From Crossaster papposus (taxonomy: Eukaryota; Echinodermata; Asteroidea; Velatida; Solasteridae): a stretch of 64,000 bases of DNA. Positions 31,401 to 43,738 of this stretch are shown here, piece by piece. Numbering within the stretch: the first letter of the stretch is position 1; every line of letters starts with the position of its first letter. Location: assembly GCA_037893245.1 (NCBI GenBank), contig JBAIAA010000107.1, forward strand, positions 186,001 to 250,000, read 5' to 3'. Made by a program: the position numbers and the translations under genes. The notes beneath the pieces were generated by a model. That model had not been told where the DNA came from and ran no database searches. It saw nothing but the letters and a program-made list of their open reading frames with translations.

Positions 31401-32685
31401 AATACTAAGTAATATTCTGTAGTACTCAGTTCTTTAGCCGGCCCAGAGTAAGGCCTAGGGGGTTAGGGTTAATCAGTTTAATTCAAATTTAACACGCAGG
31501 GCCTATCCACTGCGGAACTTCCATTTGTCTCAAATACGGAGGCCCGTCCTCTGATCATATCAGTTAAATTCAAAATTTAACACGCAGTGCCTATCCACTG
31601 CGGTACTTCTATTTGTCTCAAATGCAGAGGCCAGTCCTCTGATCTTATTCAGTTAAATTCAAAATTTAACACGCAGGGCATATCCACTGCGAGACTCATT
31701 TTGTCTCTCATGTCCCTACATGAGAAAAATTTCAGAATAATTAATTAGTTACATTCAAATTTAACACGCGTGGCCTATCTATTGCGGAACTTCTTTTGTC
31801 CCTCATGTAGAGGCCCGTCCTCTGATCTTAATCCGATACATACGAATTTAACACGCAGCGCCTATTCACTGCGGAACTACTTTTGTCTCTCATGCAGAGG
31901 CCCGTCCTCTGATTTAATCAGCTACATTAAAATGTAAATGTAGGATACACCATTTGCAGATATGGAGAGAGAAAAACACAACATTTACTACCGAATTGTT
32001 AAGAAATATCTTACTCATCTGAAAGTAAATAAAGATCTAGGCATCCAGCAAATTGATCGCGAAAAAACACAAATAACATAAGAATAACAGCTCGACGCCG
32101 GTTGAAAACAAACGCTGTTTTTCGTGCTTTTCTCGGCATTTATGACTGTAAAACTTCGGACAGGCCAGTTTAAAGATATTTACTATAAAATACAACCTTC
32201 CAAATTCGCCCATTCATGATAATTCAAGCATTTACCAATAGTGTATACCACCTTTAAGACGCAGGGCCTAATCCACTGCGGAACTTCAAATGCAGAGGCC
32301 CGACCTCTGATCTTAATCAGTTAAATTCAAATTGAAAACGCAGGGCCCTTCCACGGCGGAACTCCTTATGTCTCAAATGCAGAAGCCCGTCCTCTGATCT
32401 TAATCAGATACATTCAAATTTAAAGGGTAACTGAAATTAAAAACTTTAATATGGCGAAATATACGCTTTAATAACGCTGAATACTTAACAACTGCAAAAA
32501 CTTCTTATTTGTTTAGGTTTGCTCATTAATCGTGACCCTAAAATGAAAAGCAAGATGCGCCGTGCCCCGCCCACAAAAGATGACGTCACGGTAAGAATAC
32601 AGCGTGGCTGTACCAGGCTAAGCCTAGCCTTGAATACAAGGCTGCACTGTATCCGCAACGTGGGATCATCGTTTGTCATAACACC

Positions 32686-32763
32686 AAACGTGTACATAGC
32701 CCGCAATGCATTATTATAGAGAACCAGCTGTATAATAATGCATTGCGGGCTATGTAAACGTTT
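32686..32763. repeat. Long perfect hairpin inside the array
   Basis: ACATAGCCCGCAATGCATTA (from 32694) and its exact complement ending at 32755 give 25-bp perfect arms around a 12-base loop; AAACGTGT and AAACGTTT extend the pairing to about 33 bp. Confidence 0.85.
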
Positions 32764-33302
32764 AATAAGCATGTTAGATTAAAAATTCAGCACACAGGGC
32801 CTGTCCACTGCGTCACTTCTATGTTCTCTTATCCTCTGATGATATCCATGTAAGATAAACATTCATCACGCGGGGCCCGTCCCCTGCGTAACTGCTGTTC
32901 TCTCATATCCTCTGATCTTAACAATGTTAGTTTTAAATTCAAGATGCAGGGCCTACCCACTGCAGAATTTATATTCTCTCTTATCCTATGATCTTAACAT
33001 TGTTATATTTAAATTCAACACACCGGGCCCGTGCACTGCGGAACTTATATTCTATCTTAACCTATGATCTTAACATTGTTAGATTTAAATTTAACACAGA
33101 GGGCCCATCCACTGCGCAACTTCTTTTACCTCTTATTCTGTAATCTTAACAATGTTAGATTTACATTCCGACACGCATGGCCCATTCACTGCGTTACTTC
33201 TATTCTCTCTTATGCTTTGATCTTAACCATTACTAGATTTAAGTTCAACACACAGAACCTGACCACTGCATAACTTATATTCTCTCTTATCGTCTGATCT
33301 TA

Positions 33303-34762
33303 CACTCTAAAAACTGAAGTGTTAAAACCTAGCACTATCCAAGTGCTACATAAATTCAGCACTTTAAGTTTTAAGATAGTGCTATAATAACACTTGGAGG
33401 CGTTCATTTCCAACACCATAATTGGTGCTATTTATAGTGCTATAATAACACTTGGAGGCGTTCATTTCCAACACCATAATTGGTGCTATTCTAGCACTTC
33501 AAAGTGCTTTAATACACAAACATCTAAAACATCTAAAACATCTAAAACATAGGATATTTGTTTGGTTTTACCTCGATAAACGTATTGTTTTGTCTAAACT
33601 TTTGACATGGTTGTTGCTTCGAGGGATCAAGTAAAAAATAAAGGCTAATTTGAAGAGACATCCTTTTGAATTTGTCATTTCTCTGTTCAATAAAGTAAGT
33701 CTGCACAAGGACCTAACTATCTTAAATTTGTCCAAAAATTGGTCCTTGTGTCAACTAACTTCATGAAAAATCACTGCCCCCAACCACCCCGCCCTGCCCC
33801 CACTGCCCCGCCCATTTAAAAGTAACGCCTAGGAAGGACTTATATTAGCACTTCATTGGTGCTGTATCGATTAGGAAATTTACCTACAGCAACTGACCAA
33901 TCAGAAGGGAGGAAATGTGTGTTCACAATAGTCGATGTTAAATTGTGGTATTTAGTACAACAATTCACTTTTTTGACCATGATATGTAATTATTCAAACG
34001 ATTCCTCGATTGAATTTTGATTTTTGGGCAAATAGTGAGACAAAAATCGCATTACATTTTATTCGTATTCAAATGTTGACATTATTCATAAAAATTTGCT
34101 GTGACTTTTTCGTGGACAAAAAAGCGAACTATAAAACTAACAACGGCAATAGCTAAGTTTGTAGTAAGTGTTCAGTAGGTAATATCTAATAGGAATAGGT
34201 TATTATTGTATGTATGTATGTGTAATTGCAATGTGTAATAAGTTAATGTAGTATTACGTAATCTGTACACGCAGTGAATATGTACATGTACATAATTAGA
34301 GTGTTCAACAGTAGATTTGTGTATCTTGCCAATGTGCATTGAATGTTGTACGAATGTTATTTCACAACGTTTCTTTGTAACGTTCAAAGGACGTCAAGAG
34401 AACTTCACACATTTACGTTCCCGCAACGTTTTTTCCAAACGTTCCGGAAACATTACCGTAACGTTGTAAGAACGTTCATGGAACGTTTTTTGGTTAGCTG
34501 GGATGCTGACACTTCATCAAGTGCTGTATGGATTGCACCTTGGGGTGCTGGATGTACACCAAGATGGTGCTACAAAGGACTTAAATCAACACTATATTAG
34601 TGCTGTATTGGTAGCACTTTCACAGCACTTAGATAGTGCTGCAATGCTGACACTTCATCAAGTGCTGAAATGGCACTTGAGGTGCAGTCCCTCGGGAAGC
34701 ACCTGGATAGTGCTAAATCTAACACTTAGGGATTTATTTATAACACTTCAGTTTTTAGAGTG
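33303..34762. mobile_element. Inverted-repeat element with AGTGCT/AGCACT words, TA target duplication
   Basis: Perfect terminal inverted repeats of 22 bp start CACTCTAAAAACTGAAGTG. TA flanks both sides (33301-33302 and 34763-34764). Neighbouring array units read GATCTTAACAAT at this point, giving the empty site directly. The outer 200-300 bp on each side consist of AGTGCT or AGCACT words; the core at 33885-34140 matches 29120-29385. A zone at 34330-34490 has GAACGTT words instead. Confidence 0.8.
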
Positions 34763-35499
34763 TAACAATATGTAAGATTTAAATTCAGCACACAGGGCGC
34801 GTCTGCTGCGTAACTTATAACTATCTCTCATCCTCTGATCTTAACTACACTAGATTAAAATCCAAAACGCAGGGCCCGTCCGCTGCAAAACCTATTATCT
34901 TAACCATGTTAGATTACAATTGAACACACAGGGCCCATCCACTGTTCTCTCTTATGCGGAGGCCCGTCCTCCGATCTTAACCGCGCTAGTCTAGCGTAAA
35001 ATTGTGCATTTTAGTACAACTCGACCGACAGTCGGTCGCGCCTTCTTGCATTATACGTGCCACCAAACACGGCTGTTCAGATTGCCTAAAACCGGAAATC
35101 TATTGTCCAATTTAAAACACAAGAGGGCGCTGTCCAATCACATATTATTTTGGTTTTGTGCATTATATGAATATTCATGAGATCATTGTTCCCCTACAAA
35201 AACAGACTCAACAGGCCGTCCAGCATGAGGGCTTGCCTTTTGGGCTGTTCTATTGTGATAAAGAGGGTACTAGCTGTATCATTTTATCATAGCTGTACCA
35301 TTTCATCATACCTGATGCTAAACAACAATGCGCGTCATTTCCACGCGTAAATGCGTTCAAAAGACTGCACTCATAAGCCAGCGAGCACCGCGAGGCTGCC
35401 GTCCGCCTAAGTTCACACGCTGCTCAAGGCGCTACAACTCATTTGAGGGTCCACTCCCCGTTTTGTTTGAATATCAAGGCCCCTTTTGTTTGTTTAGGC

Positions 35500-36480
35500 C
35501 CATCCTAAAACACGAATGCTGCCAATTCATTATAGATCTGAACCGTCTTGGGTCCGGCCCTGTTCGTCGTCTACCTTAATGATCTGCCTAAGAAAGTTCA
35601 TTCTACCGTGATGTTCATACTACATGACTGTATCATGTACAGGATGATCAGCATACCTGCAGATAACAACATCCTGCAAGAAGACATTAACCCTCTGTGT
35701 TCCTGGCAAAATCAGTGGCTCATGAGGTTCAACCCCAAAAAGTGCTTCTCTATGGACATCACCCATAAACTTAAAGACTGCTGTCGTTCACAAATACAAC
35801 ATGGGAGGGTAACCATTACAGTCAACTGACAACCACGCCTACCTTAGCATTTATTTAAATAACAAACTCAATTGGAACCAACATATCACCAGGACTGCAA
35901 CCAAAGCCAATAAGACACTTGGTCTGCTACGTAGAAATTTCAATCAGTGCAGCAAAAAGGTGAAGTCAATTGCTTATAAAACACTGGTTCGCCCACAATT
36001 GGAATATTGCAGTACAATCTGGGACTCACATCACCAAACACTCATTGATCGAATTGAAGCTGTGCAGAATCGAGTGACAACAAATGGGGAAGTAGTGTAA
36101 CATCTATGAAAAAGAACCTAGAATGGGATTTGTTGGAAGAAAGAAGGTTGAGAGCTCGGATAATACTTCTCTACAAAGCAGCTAACCATCTAGCAGCCAT
36201 AGACATCCACAAATTTACAATCGACAAGGAAGCTAGACAACGTTCCACAATCAGACAAACATCAGCCACTTCATTTAGAAAACTTCCCACTCAGAACGAC
36301 TGCTACAAGTTTTCCTTCTTCCCACGAACGACAGCACAATGTAATTCTCTCCCGGTATTAAAAAGGCAATGACCCACATTCGAAAACCTGAAACATCAGC
36401 TAAGTTCCAGCAATTTGCTCAAACTGACCGGGGGAGCTCTTCACTAAAAATGCTTGCCGTATTGCTCCGCGTCAGCGCCC
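35500..36480 (+). pseudogene. Degenerate LINE reverse-transcriptase fragment
   Basis: The frame at 35548-35829 begins with GPALFVVYLNDLPKK, the block just after the GVPQGS motif of a LINE reverse transcriptase, and continues to WLMRFNPKKCFSMDI. After a frame change LSIYLNNKLNWNQHITRTAT, KTLGLLRRNF and LVRPQLEYCSTIWD follow, and another change leads to NLEWDLLEERRLRARIILLY (36106-36372). These are the thumb and C-terminal parts of a Jockey/CR1-type ORF2. The catalytic aspartates are not recognisable: where YADD is expected the sequence reads MFILHDC. At least two frameshifts and the lack of the 5-prime half mark it as a dead, 5-prime-truncated copy. Confidence 0.75.
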
Positions 36481-38895
36481 TGTGCTGGATATCCACCTAA
36501 TGGAGATTGCACAGTAGCCAACAGATACAGATACTATGGACAATCATGATTAAATCTGATACGCCGTGCTAATAGGGCGCGATCAACCAACTGATATTTT
36601 GAAAACCAATAACGCTACCAACATCTACAAGCCGTAACTGACTCTACAGCCGCCAAACCGAAAAGGAGAATTCCAGATGGTACCGAGAACAAAACACTCC
36701 GCGCTTAGCATAGTGCGAGGTTGAAAAACCTTTTCCCAGAGAAGGATCTTAAGGGTGCAAAACAATTACAGTTGTTTGAACCCGTGCTAGTTAGAGTGTA
36801 GTTGGACTTGTTGCCGTACTCGGACTATATGCTTGGAGTCTGGAGGTCTGACCAGAAATATGGAGCACTTGTAGTCCAGTCAATCTAACCAAATTAGTGG
36901 CTCAACCCACCACTAATTGCAACAGAATTGGTTTTTTTGGTTTTTTTACTGCTATGCATTTGAGAAATGTTCCCTTAAAACCATACTAAAAGTATACCGA
37001 AATATATTTGGTGGAAAAATGTTAAATTTGCATAAATCGTTAATCCCTGCTGTGTAATATGTTTATTCCCATATTTGGGTAGGCCTATATATTTTATTTT
37101 AATTTTTTTTTTTTTTTAAAGTTCATTTTGGTGATTCTACCCAAACATCCCCACCTCAACAACATTTGCTAAAGCATATAACTTATAAGTGACTGAATAA
37201 TTATGAGAACACAGTAATTATCCCAAAATGACAACTTCGTGACCCTATAAATGTGCGCACATTACACTGTCTCCAGATATCATCAATTGGGCTAAAAAGT
37301 AGTTAAAGGGTTTCCAAACATGGAAGACTTGAACAAGTTCGAGGAAATCCCCAAAATACATTTTAACGTAGATATGATTATTGTAAGCAACAAAAATCTT
37401 AAATTTGGGGGGGTTTCCTTGAACATGGATGACCTGAAACAAACCTGCCCCTTGGTTGTATTCTCCCATGTTAAACCCCTATAAGCAAGGCTTGAAATAA
37501 GTTTCTGCTTAAATAGCATTATTATATACAAACATATTTTACACATGGGTTCAATTTTACATTTATGATTGAAACGCATCTGCCACCGACGAAGGAGGCA
37601 CTTATAGCCAGTGAAGACATGCTGACATAACCGGCAGTGTTCTTGGACTCTAATAATACCAAAAGCTTCAATTTCAATACGGTTGTTGTTGTTGTTGTTT
37701 TTTTTGTTTTTTTGTTTTTTAACGACGATTGCTTGCAACAAAAGGGCTAAAAAATACTAGTATCGTCTTATTGTTTAGAGAGACTTTTCAAGTTTTAATC
37801 AACAGAGTTGTGCAGAATACTGTGCCGGCTTGGCGACAAGATATCTATGTGATTTAGTTACCTATCTTCAAAATGTGTGGTTCTTTTTTAGTTACCTAAA
37901 ACAATTAGGAACACTCAAAATGTCGTCTAATCCGAAAGCAGGCTCACAAAAATAATGCCGCGCAAAAAGCACATAAATGCCTCATTAAAAGTGTACTGAC
38001 CTCGAAGGTTAAAACGATGTAACACCCCGACCAAACCTGCGTTGCTATACTAAACTCAAAAGCAAATGACATGTCAGAACCCCTGCCCCATACCAGAGCA
38101 GAGCAAAGGCGCCCAACCAGAACATGTGGCGCTCGGACTATCGAAAACAAACATCACATGCAAAACAGGAGCATAAAGCAAAGTAATATAACAACAGGTA
38201 CGAGTATGCATTATAATTCACTTGAATTATCTCATTTTAAAATAGACACTATGAATCTATTTTTTTTTTTTTTTTTTTTTTATATCCCGAAACAGTCAGA
38301 GTCACTATGTTGGCCCAACACTACTGCCAAAAGGAATATTACTATACTGCGGGGCACTCCTTCGTGCGCACAAAACCTCGCATTTTTGCGGCTGTGAGCC
38401 GTCAAACCGCTCAAGACGTCGCTGCGTACATCATGATAAAGACTACGCTGCATTCTGACTGGCCATATACGATGCGAGAGCACCCACCAGGCTCTGCGAT
38501 ATTTCATTCCCATGGTATGAATTAGCATCGAAGTCCCAACATTTAGATTATACAGGCTTTCCTACAGATATGCAGCGGAAATATATTTTTCATGCTCCTT
38601 CGCTGCGCTCATCCGCATGAAAAACAGTTTTATTCTATTGAGACAACCTCAATGAATACAACAAACACAATTCAGTTTTGTATCAGAATTTATTAAAGCA
38701 TGGGAGTGTGGCCATGTTTCAGACGAGTATCGAACTGTGACTTTATAATTACAAATGTATAATGAATGCAGAAATATTTAAGTGATTACGTTCGGTATAC
38801 ACAATTACTTGATTCACAAAAATATATAAAATTAAAGGAGTACTCAATTCATCAAATTATAATTGAAGCTATAAAATATCAATCAAAAGGTAAAA
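36481..38895. other. No gene seen
   Basis: About 2.4 kb of AT-rich DNA with poly(T) at 38262-38281 and a (GTT)n tract at 37682-37700. Frames on the minus strand at 37292-37741 and elsewhere show no domain. No feature supported. Confidence 0.5.
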
Positions 38896-40130
38896 CATGA
38901 AATCAGACAACTCACATTAAACAACTAATTGATATACACATGCATTATCTCAGCAAATCCTTACTCGGGATTGTAGCCCTCTTAGCTCTTCGGATTATCT
39001 GTCCGGGTATAAATTTGTATAGTAAAATTCTTACTAAAAAACAAAATTGCACAACAGGAAAAATGCCAATATATTTAGTCACCATTCCACTAATCCCACC
39101 TTGGGATATTAGCTCCAAACACTCTTCGGATTATCTGTCCGGAACCACGAAAGTTAGGAAGAAAACAAATCTACCAATCTTTAATTTCAGCAAATCCCAT
39201 CAATACATCAGGGCTCCTATCATATTAAAAGCATTATTCGTCAATTAAATCATTTTCAAATACTCAATCACATCTTCAGCAATTCCGCCCGTTTTGACAT
39301 ACCATGTCATATATTGTTTCGATAAAATATGCGACACCGTAAACTTAGAATCAGATTGTTTTACATTAAACAACTAAATGAAATACACCTGTATTACCTC
39401 ATCAAATCCCAAATCAAAATTGTAACCCTCTTGGCTCTTCGGATGTAATGTGATAAGTTAAGATGGCCTAAAATTTCGATCTTAAATATAAATCTGTCTG
39501 GTATAAATCTATCTATGACATTTTTTACTAAAATACACAATTGAAAACAGTTTATTATGAACAAGAAAAAGGCCAATATATTTAGTCACCATTCCACTAA
39601 TCCCCACCTTGGGATTATAGCTTCAAACGCTCTTTGGATCATCTGTTCGGAACCACGACAGTTATAAAAACAAAACAAATCTACCAATGATCAATTTCAG
39701 CAAATCCCATCTTGGGATTCAATACATCAGGGCTCCTATCATATCTATAGCATTATTCGTCAATTAAATCATTTTCAATATACTCAATCACATCTTCAAC
39801 AATTCCGCCTGTTTTGACATCCCATGTCACATATTTTTTCGATAAAATATGCGACACCGCAAAACTTAGAATCAGATTTTTACATTAAACAACTAATGGA
39901 TATACACCTGTATTACCTCATCAAATCCCTGTCACAACTTCCGGGGTCTCGCAATAACTCCATGATACAACTTATATCGTTTAAAATATTTATGAATTAT
40001 ACATGTATTAACTTGATTATGGTTACATCATTTTTGGTCTTTTTACAGTCCGGAATTATCTCAAGTTATTTTAAAAACCTGAAAGCGTATCAACAATATA
40101 TTTCGAGGCAATTCAATTATAACGCAATTT
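38896..40130. repeat. Tandem units of about 500 bp, copies 1 to 3
   Basis: Unit starts recur at about 38915, 39365 and 39885 with ACATTAAACAACTAAT, then CTGTATTACCTCATCAAATCC. Within a unit, TTAGTCACCATTCCACTAAT, TTCGGATTATCTGTCCGGAA and CAATACATCAGGGCTCCTAT are conserved. The third unit is partial. More copies lie at 45800-46400 beyond a LINE insertion. Confidence 0.85.
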
Positions 40131-40434
40131 CATAATTCCAAATATACTACACTGATGGCCATTTCAGTTCACTGTGAACGCAGGCTAAATAATGCTTTGG
40201 TTTGCACAGCATCGCCATGCATCAAGAACAAACTGTAAATTCAGTACATCTAAATTACAAGTGCAGAGACTAAAAACACATCTACAATACAATAACATTT
40301 AATACAATATGGAATTTCGCTAGTTGTGCTGGTTAGCTGGGATGCGACGCCCGTCGCACAAGCCGAGGATGAAAAAACATTCGGTGATATTAGGCACGGC
40401 GTCCGAGATACTGGTTACGGTAGGTGAAGTCTAC

Positions 40435-40645
40435 TCGGTATGCAGGCATCCGATATACGGCATCCAACCCCCAATCCCGTAAGTACTCGGTGGGCAGGCA
40501 TCCGCTATATGGCATCCAACCCTCTAAGGTCCAGTAACTACTCGGTGGGCAGGCATCCGCTATATACGGCATCCAAGCCTCCAAGGTCCAGTAACTAGCC
40601 GGTGGGCAGGCATCCGCTATACGGCATCCAACCTTCAAGGTCCAA
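40435..40645. repeat. Minisatellite, four units of about 55-60 bp
   Basis: Units contain TACTCGGTGGGCAGGCATCC, then GCTATATGGCATCCAACC and AAGGTCCAGTAAC. Open on the minus strand as an amino-acid repeat, but without other sign of coding. Confidence 0.85.
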
Positions 40646-40904
40646 TCACTCGACTAGGGTCCGATTACTGCCCCACATATCAGCTCAAGTAGCTTCATAA
40701 CGTGACATAGGGACCATCTATATAAATAAACTAATCAATTCGATACTACAAAAACAATCACACTGAAATATTTTAAGTGGGCAAAGTTAAATCAAACAAT
40801 CTTCCTTCAATCATCTACATAAATAACAATGATGAATTAACAAGAAAACATCACTTACGATTGTAATTGCCACGCTGACCTGCTTGTCCGAGCCACACCC
40901 GTGA

Positions 40905-41663
40905 AACCTATCAGTCATTGAAGACAAGCTCGACAAAATCTTGAAGTCCATTCACAACATTGAATCGCGACTGACCTCCTTAGAAGTCCGATTTAAAGAA
41001 GTCCATCAGCAGGTGTCTTCAAATACCAAAGACATTGTCGACTTGAAGGAATCTGTAACTTTCGTACAAGACAAGTCCGACGCCATTAAGACACAGCTCA
41101 ATGAGAAAACACAATACAACCTCAGGATAATTAGGAACATTGAAGACCAAATTGATGACATGCACAATCGCAGCCGTCGCAACAATATCGTGCTTCAAGG
41201 TGTTCCGGAACGAAGTGAGGTTGGGTCTCAATCTTGTGAGGATTTTATCCATGAGTTCCTCACTAACCATATGAAGCTCCAGAACGGCGAGGACATTGAG
41301 ATCGACCGGGCACACCGCACGGGTTCACCACCTGGGGTTGGCCCAGCTGCCGCACTCACTTCCTCGAGACCAAGACCAATCCACTGTCGTCTTCTTCGCT
41401 ACAGCGATCGGCAGTACATCTTGAAAAATGCAGCAAAGCACCTCAAGAACAACAAATTCAAGGACCACAACATATTCATCACAGATGATGTAACACCCAA
41501 AGTCAGAGGACAGCGCAAGGAACTGCGCGAATCACATCTACGGCGCATTCAGAACCAGGAGAGGGTCCATTTCGCATATATCCCGTGGTCTGTTCCAGCA
41601 ATGATCCGGTACAAGATACGCGATGGCCCTTTCAAATCCTACCGTACTGGGGGAGATGCCTGA
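40905..41663 (+). CDS. L1-type ORF1 protein (coiled coil, RRM, C-terminal domain), 5-prime truncated
   Basis: The frame is open from just after a stop at 40902 and has no ATG near its beginning, so the N-terminus is missing or in another frame. The first roughly 70 residues form a heptad-like coil (IEDKLDKILKSIHNIESRLT and on). The RRM follows with RRNNIVLQGVPERSEVG and the RAHRTG loop, then IHCRLLRYSDRQYILKNAAK and HNIFITDDVTPKVRGQRKEL of the C-terminal domain. This is the transposase_22 (L1 ORF1p) family, a trimeric RNA chaperone coating LINE RNA. It stands 216 bases upstream of ORF2. Combination with a CR1/L2-like ORF2 is known in several invertebrate LINEs. Confidence 0.75.
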   Translation, partial: NLSVIEDKLDKILKSIHNIESRLTSLEVRFKEVHQQVSSNTKDIVDLKESVTFVQDKSDAIKTQLNEKTQYNLRIIRNIEDQIDDMHNRSRRNNIVLQGVPERSEVGSQSCEDFIHEFLTNHMKLQNGEDIEIDRAHRTGSPPGVGPAAALTSSRPRPIHCRLLRYSDRQYILKNAAKHLKNNKFKDHNIFITDDVTPKVRGQRKELRESHLRRIQNQERVHFAYIPWSVPAMIRYKIRDGPFKSYRTGGDA

Positions 41664-41879
41664 GATGTCTTAACCCACGCTCCACTTAATTTGTAGTTAC
41701 TTATAAAATGCAATTTTGTCAATTGCCCTGTCTATGTATGTATGTGTTTGTATGTATGCACTGGTGTGAGACAAACCACTTTGGATGTATTCTGGTCTAT
41801 ACTCAACTAGTTGTGAAGGATCTTCTAAACATCGGTGAGTTAATATTTATTATTACTTAACATATTACTTACAGTTAGT

Positions 41880-43715
41880 ATGAACTCTAATATCGACCCA
41901 GACTTAAATTTTCATATTCCTGACAATAACTGTAATTACTATGATCAGGATGAATGTTTGGATAATTTTAAAAGTTACATTGGTACGAAGCTGCTGCACT
42001 TAAATGCTCGTAGTCTACCTAGAAATATATCAAGCATTATTCAATACCTGAATCTTTTACAAAATAGTTTTACAGTTATTGGAATATCGGAAACCTGGTT
42101 AACGGATATACAAGACCCTTTGATACAAATACCAAACTATGTTATTGAAGGTACTTGTAGACAAAACAAAAGAGGTGGTGGTGTTGCACTTTATATAAAA
42201 CAGGATTTAGTTTATATAAACCGTACTGACCTATGTTTTGATAACCCTGATATTGAATCATGCTTTATTGAACTTGTTAATACCGGTAAGGCAAATATTA
42301 TCATTGGTATTGTTTATAAGCCACCCTGCATATCATGTACTGACTTTATTGAATGTACTGATACAGTTCTGTCACATATAGACAGCGAGAACAAAAAGTG
42401 TTACATTTTGGGCGATTTTAATATAAACTTACTGGAGTATGATACTGATAATAGCGTACAAACATTCATGAATACCCTTTTATCTCATTCATTTTTTCCC
42501 ACCATAGACAAACCAACCAGGATTACTGATGATAGTGCAACACTTATTGATAATATTTTTACCAATGTTTATCAAGACCAACCTGCTGGTATTTTGTCCA
42601 CTGATATTAGTGACCATCTTCCCATATTTGTAATTATTGAAAACCTTACTGAAAAAGTCCGACCGGATAGTAAATGTAAAAAGCGTGACTTTAACCACAG
42701 TAATGTTGATAATTTTATTCATGACTTGAATGATACTGAGTGGGATTGTATAACTTCTATAAACGATATCCACAGTATGTATGACACGTTTTTATTACAT
42801 ATCAAACAACTTTATAATAAAAACTTTCCTCTGCACGAGGTAAAATGTCGCTATGATAAACTCAAATCCCCATGGTTAACTAATGGTATTTATAACTCGA
42901 TAAGGCGTAAGAATCACTTGTACAAAAAGTATTTGAAAAACCCTACTCCGCGAAATAAATCTACTTATACTAGCTTTAAAAATAAACTTAACTCTCTGAT
43001 TAAATTATCCAAAAAGAATTATCTATATAAAAAATTCAATGAAGTAAAAAATAATATAAAAGGTACGTGGAATGTAATTAATTCTCTTTTAAATAAGCGT
43101 AAACAAAATAGTAGCTCCTATTTTAACCATGATGGCATCAACATTACGAACGACACCGAAATTGCTGATTCATTTAACAACTATTTTGTTAATATTGGCA
43201 GCAGTCTTTCTAGTGGACTACCATTATGTAACACCTCTTTTCATTCATTTTTAAATACTCGATGTTCGGATTCATTCTTCTTGTCACCTATTACCCAAGA
43301 GGAGATTGTGGACAATATTAACAAAATTCCTTCTGGCAAGGCTCCTGGTTTCGACGGTTTGAGTTCTTTTGTAATAAAACAGGCACGGTATTCGTTAGCA
43401 AAACCTTTAGCTATTATCTTTAATAAATGTCTAACAGCAGGAGTATTTCCCGATGGCTTAAAAATAGCCCAAGTTATACCAATCTACAAAAAAGGTTGTA
43501 AACATGATATTACTAATTATAGACCAATTTCAGTTCTGTCGACATTCTCCAAGTTATTTGAAAGGCTCATATACATTAGGTTAATATCTTTTATTAATAA
43601 GAATGATATTCTTTCGGAGGCACAATTTGGCTTCAGACAAAACCGGTCAACTGATTTATCAACATCATATGTTCTCAGTAAAATATGTAATGCGATCGAT
43701 CATAATGGCTCTTAG
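41880..43715 (+). pseudogene. LINE ORF2, endonuclease and first half of the reverse transcriptase
   Basis: 611 codons from the ATG. Endonuclease motifs: LLHLNARSLPRN, IGISETWLTD, GGGVALYIKQD, IVYKPPC, LGDFNINLLEY and DISDHLPIF. The reverse transcriptase opens with GKAPGFDGLSSFVIKQA, IPIYKKGCKHDITNYRPISV and SEAQFGFRQNRSTDLSTSY. The frame ends a few residues after ICNAIDHNGS in a TAG created at a deletion junction near 43711. The palm A motif with the first catalytic Asp, the GVPQGS block and the YADD motif are all absent. The endonuclease looks complete. Confidence 0.85.
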
Positions 43716-43738
43716 CAAACAAATTATGTCTTAACTTA

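Larger units (their letters stand above)
30930..35000. repeat. Satellite-like array, units of about 65-95 bp with two stem-loops each
   Basis: At least 18 units, at about 30940, 31490, 31575, 31665, 31760, 31850, 32260, 32335, 32790, 32870, 32940, 33015, 33090, 33170, 33245, 34785, 34860 and 34930. The consensus runs TTCAAATTTAACACGCAGGG, then CCTATCCACTGCGGAACTTC, then AGAGGCCCGTCCTCTGATCT. CGCAG with CTGCG, and CAGAGG with CCTCTG, form two short stems in the best units. The later units lose the second stem. Other elements are inserted between units. Confidence 0.85.

Noticed and set aside
30930-33310. CRISPR-like array (regular repeats with variable spacers)
   Set aside because: Repeats and linkers vary together, the unit length drifts, no cas-type gene exists and the context is an animal genome.
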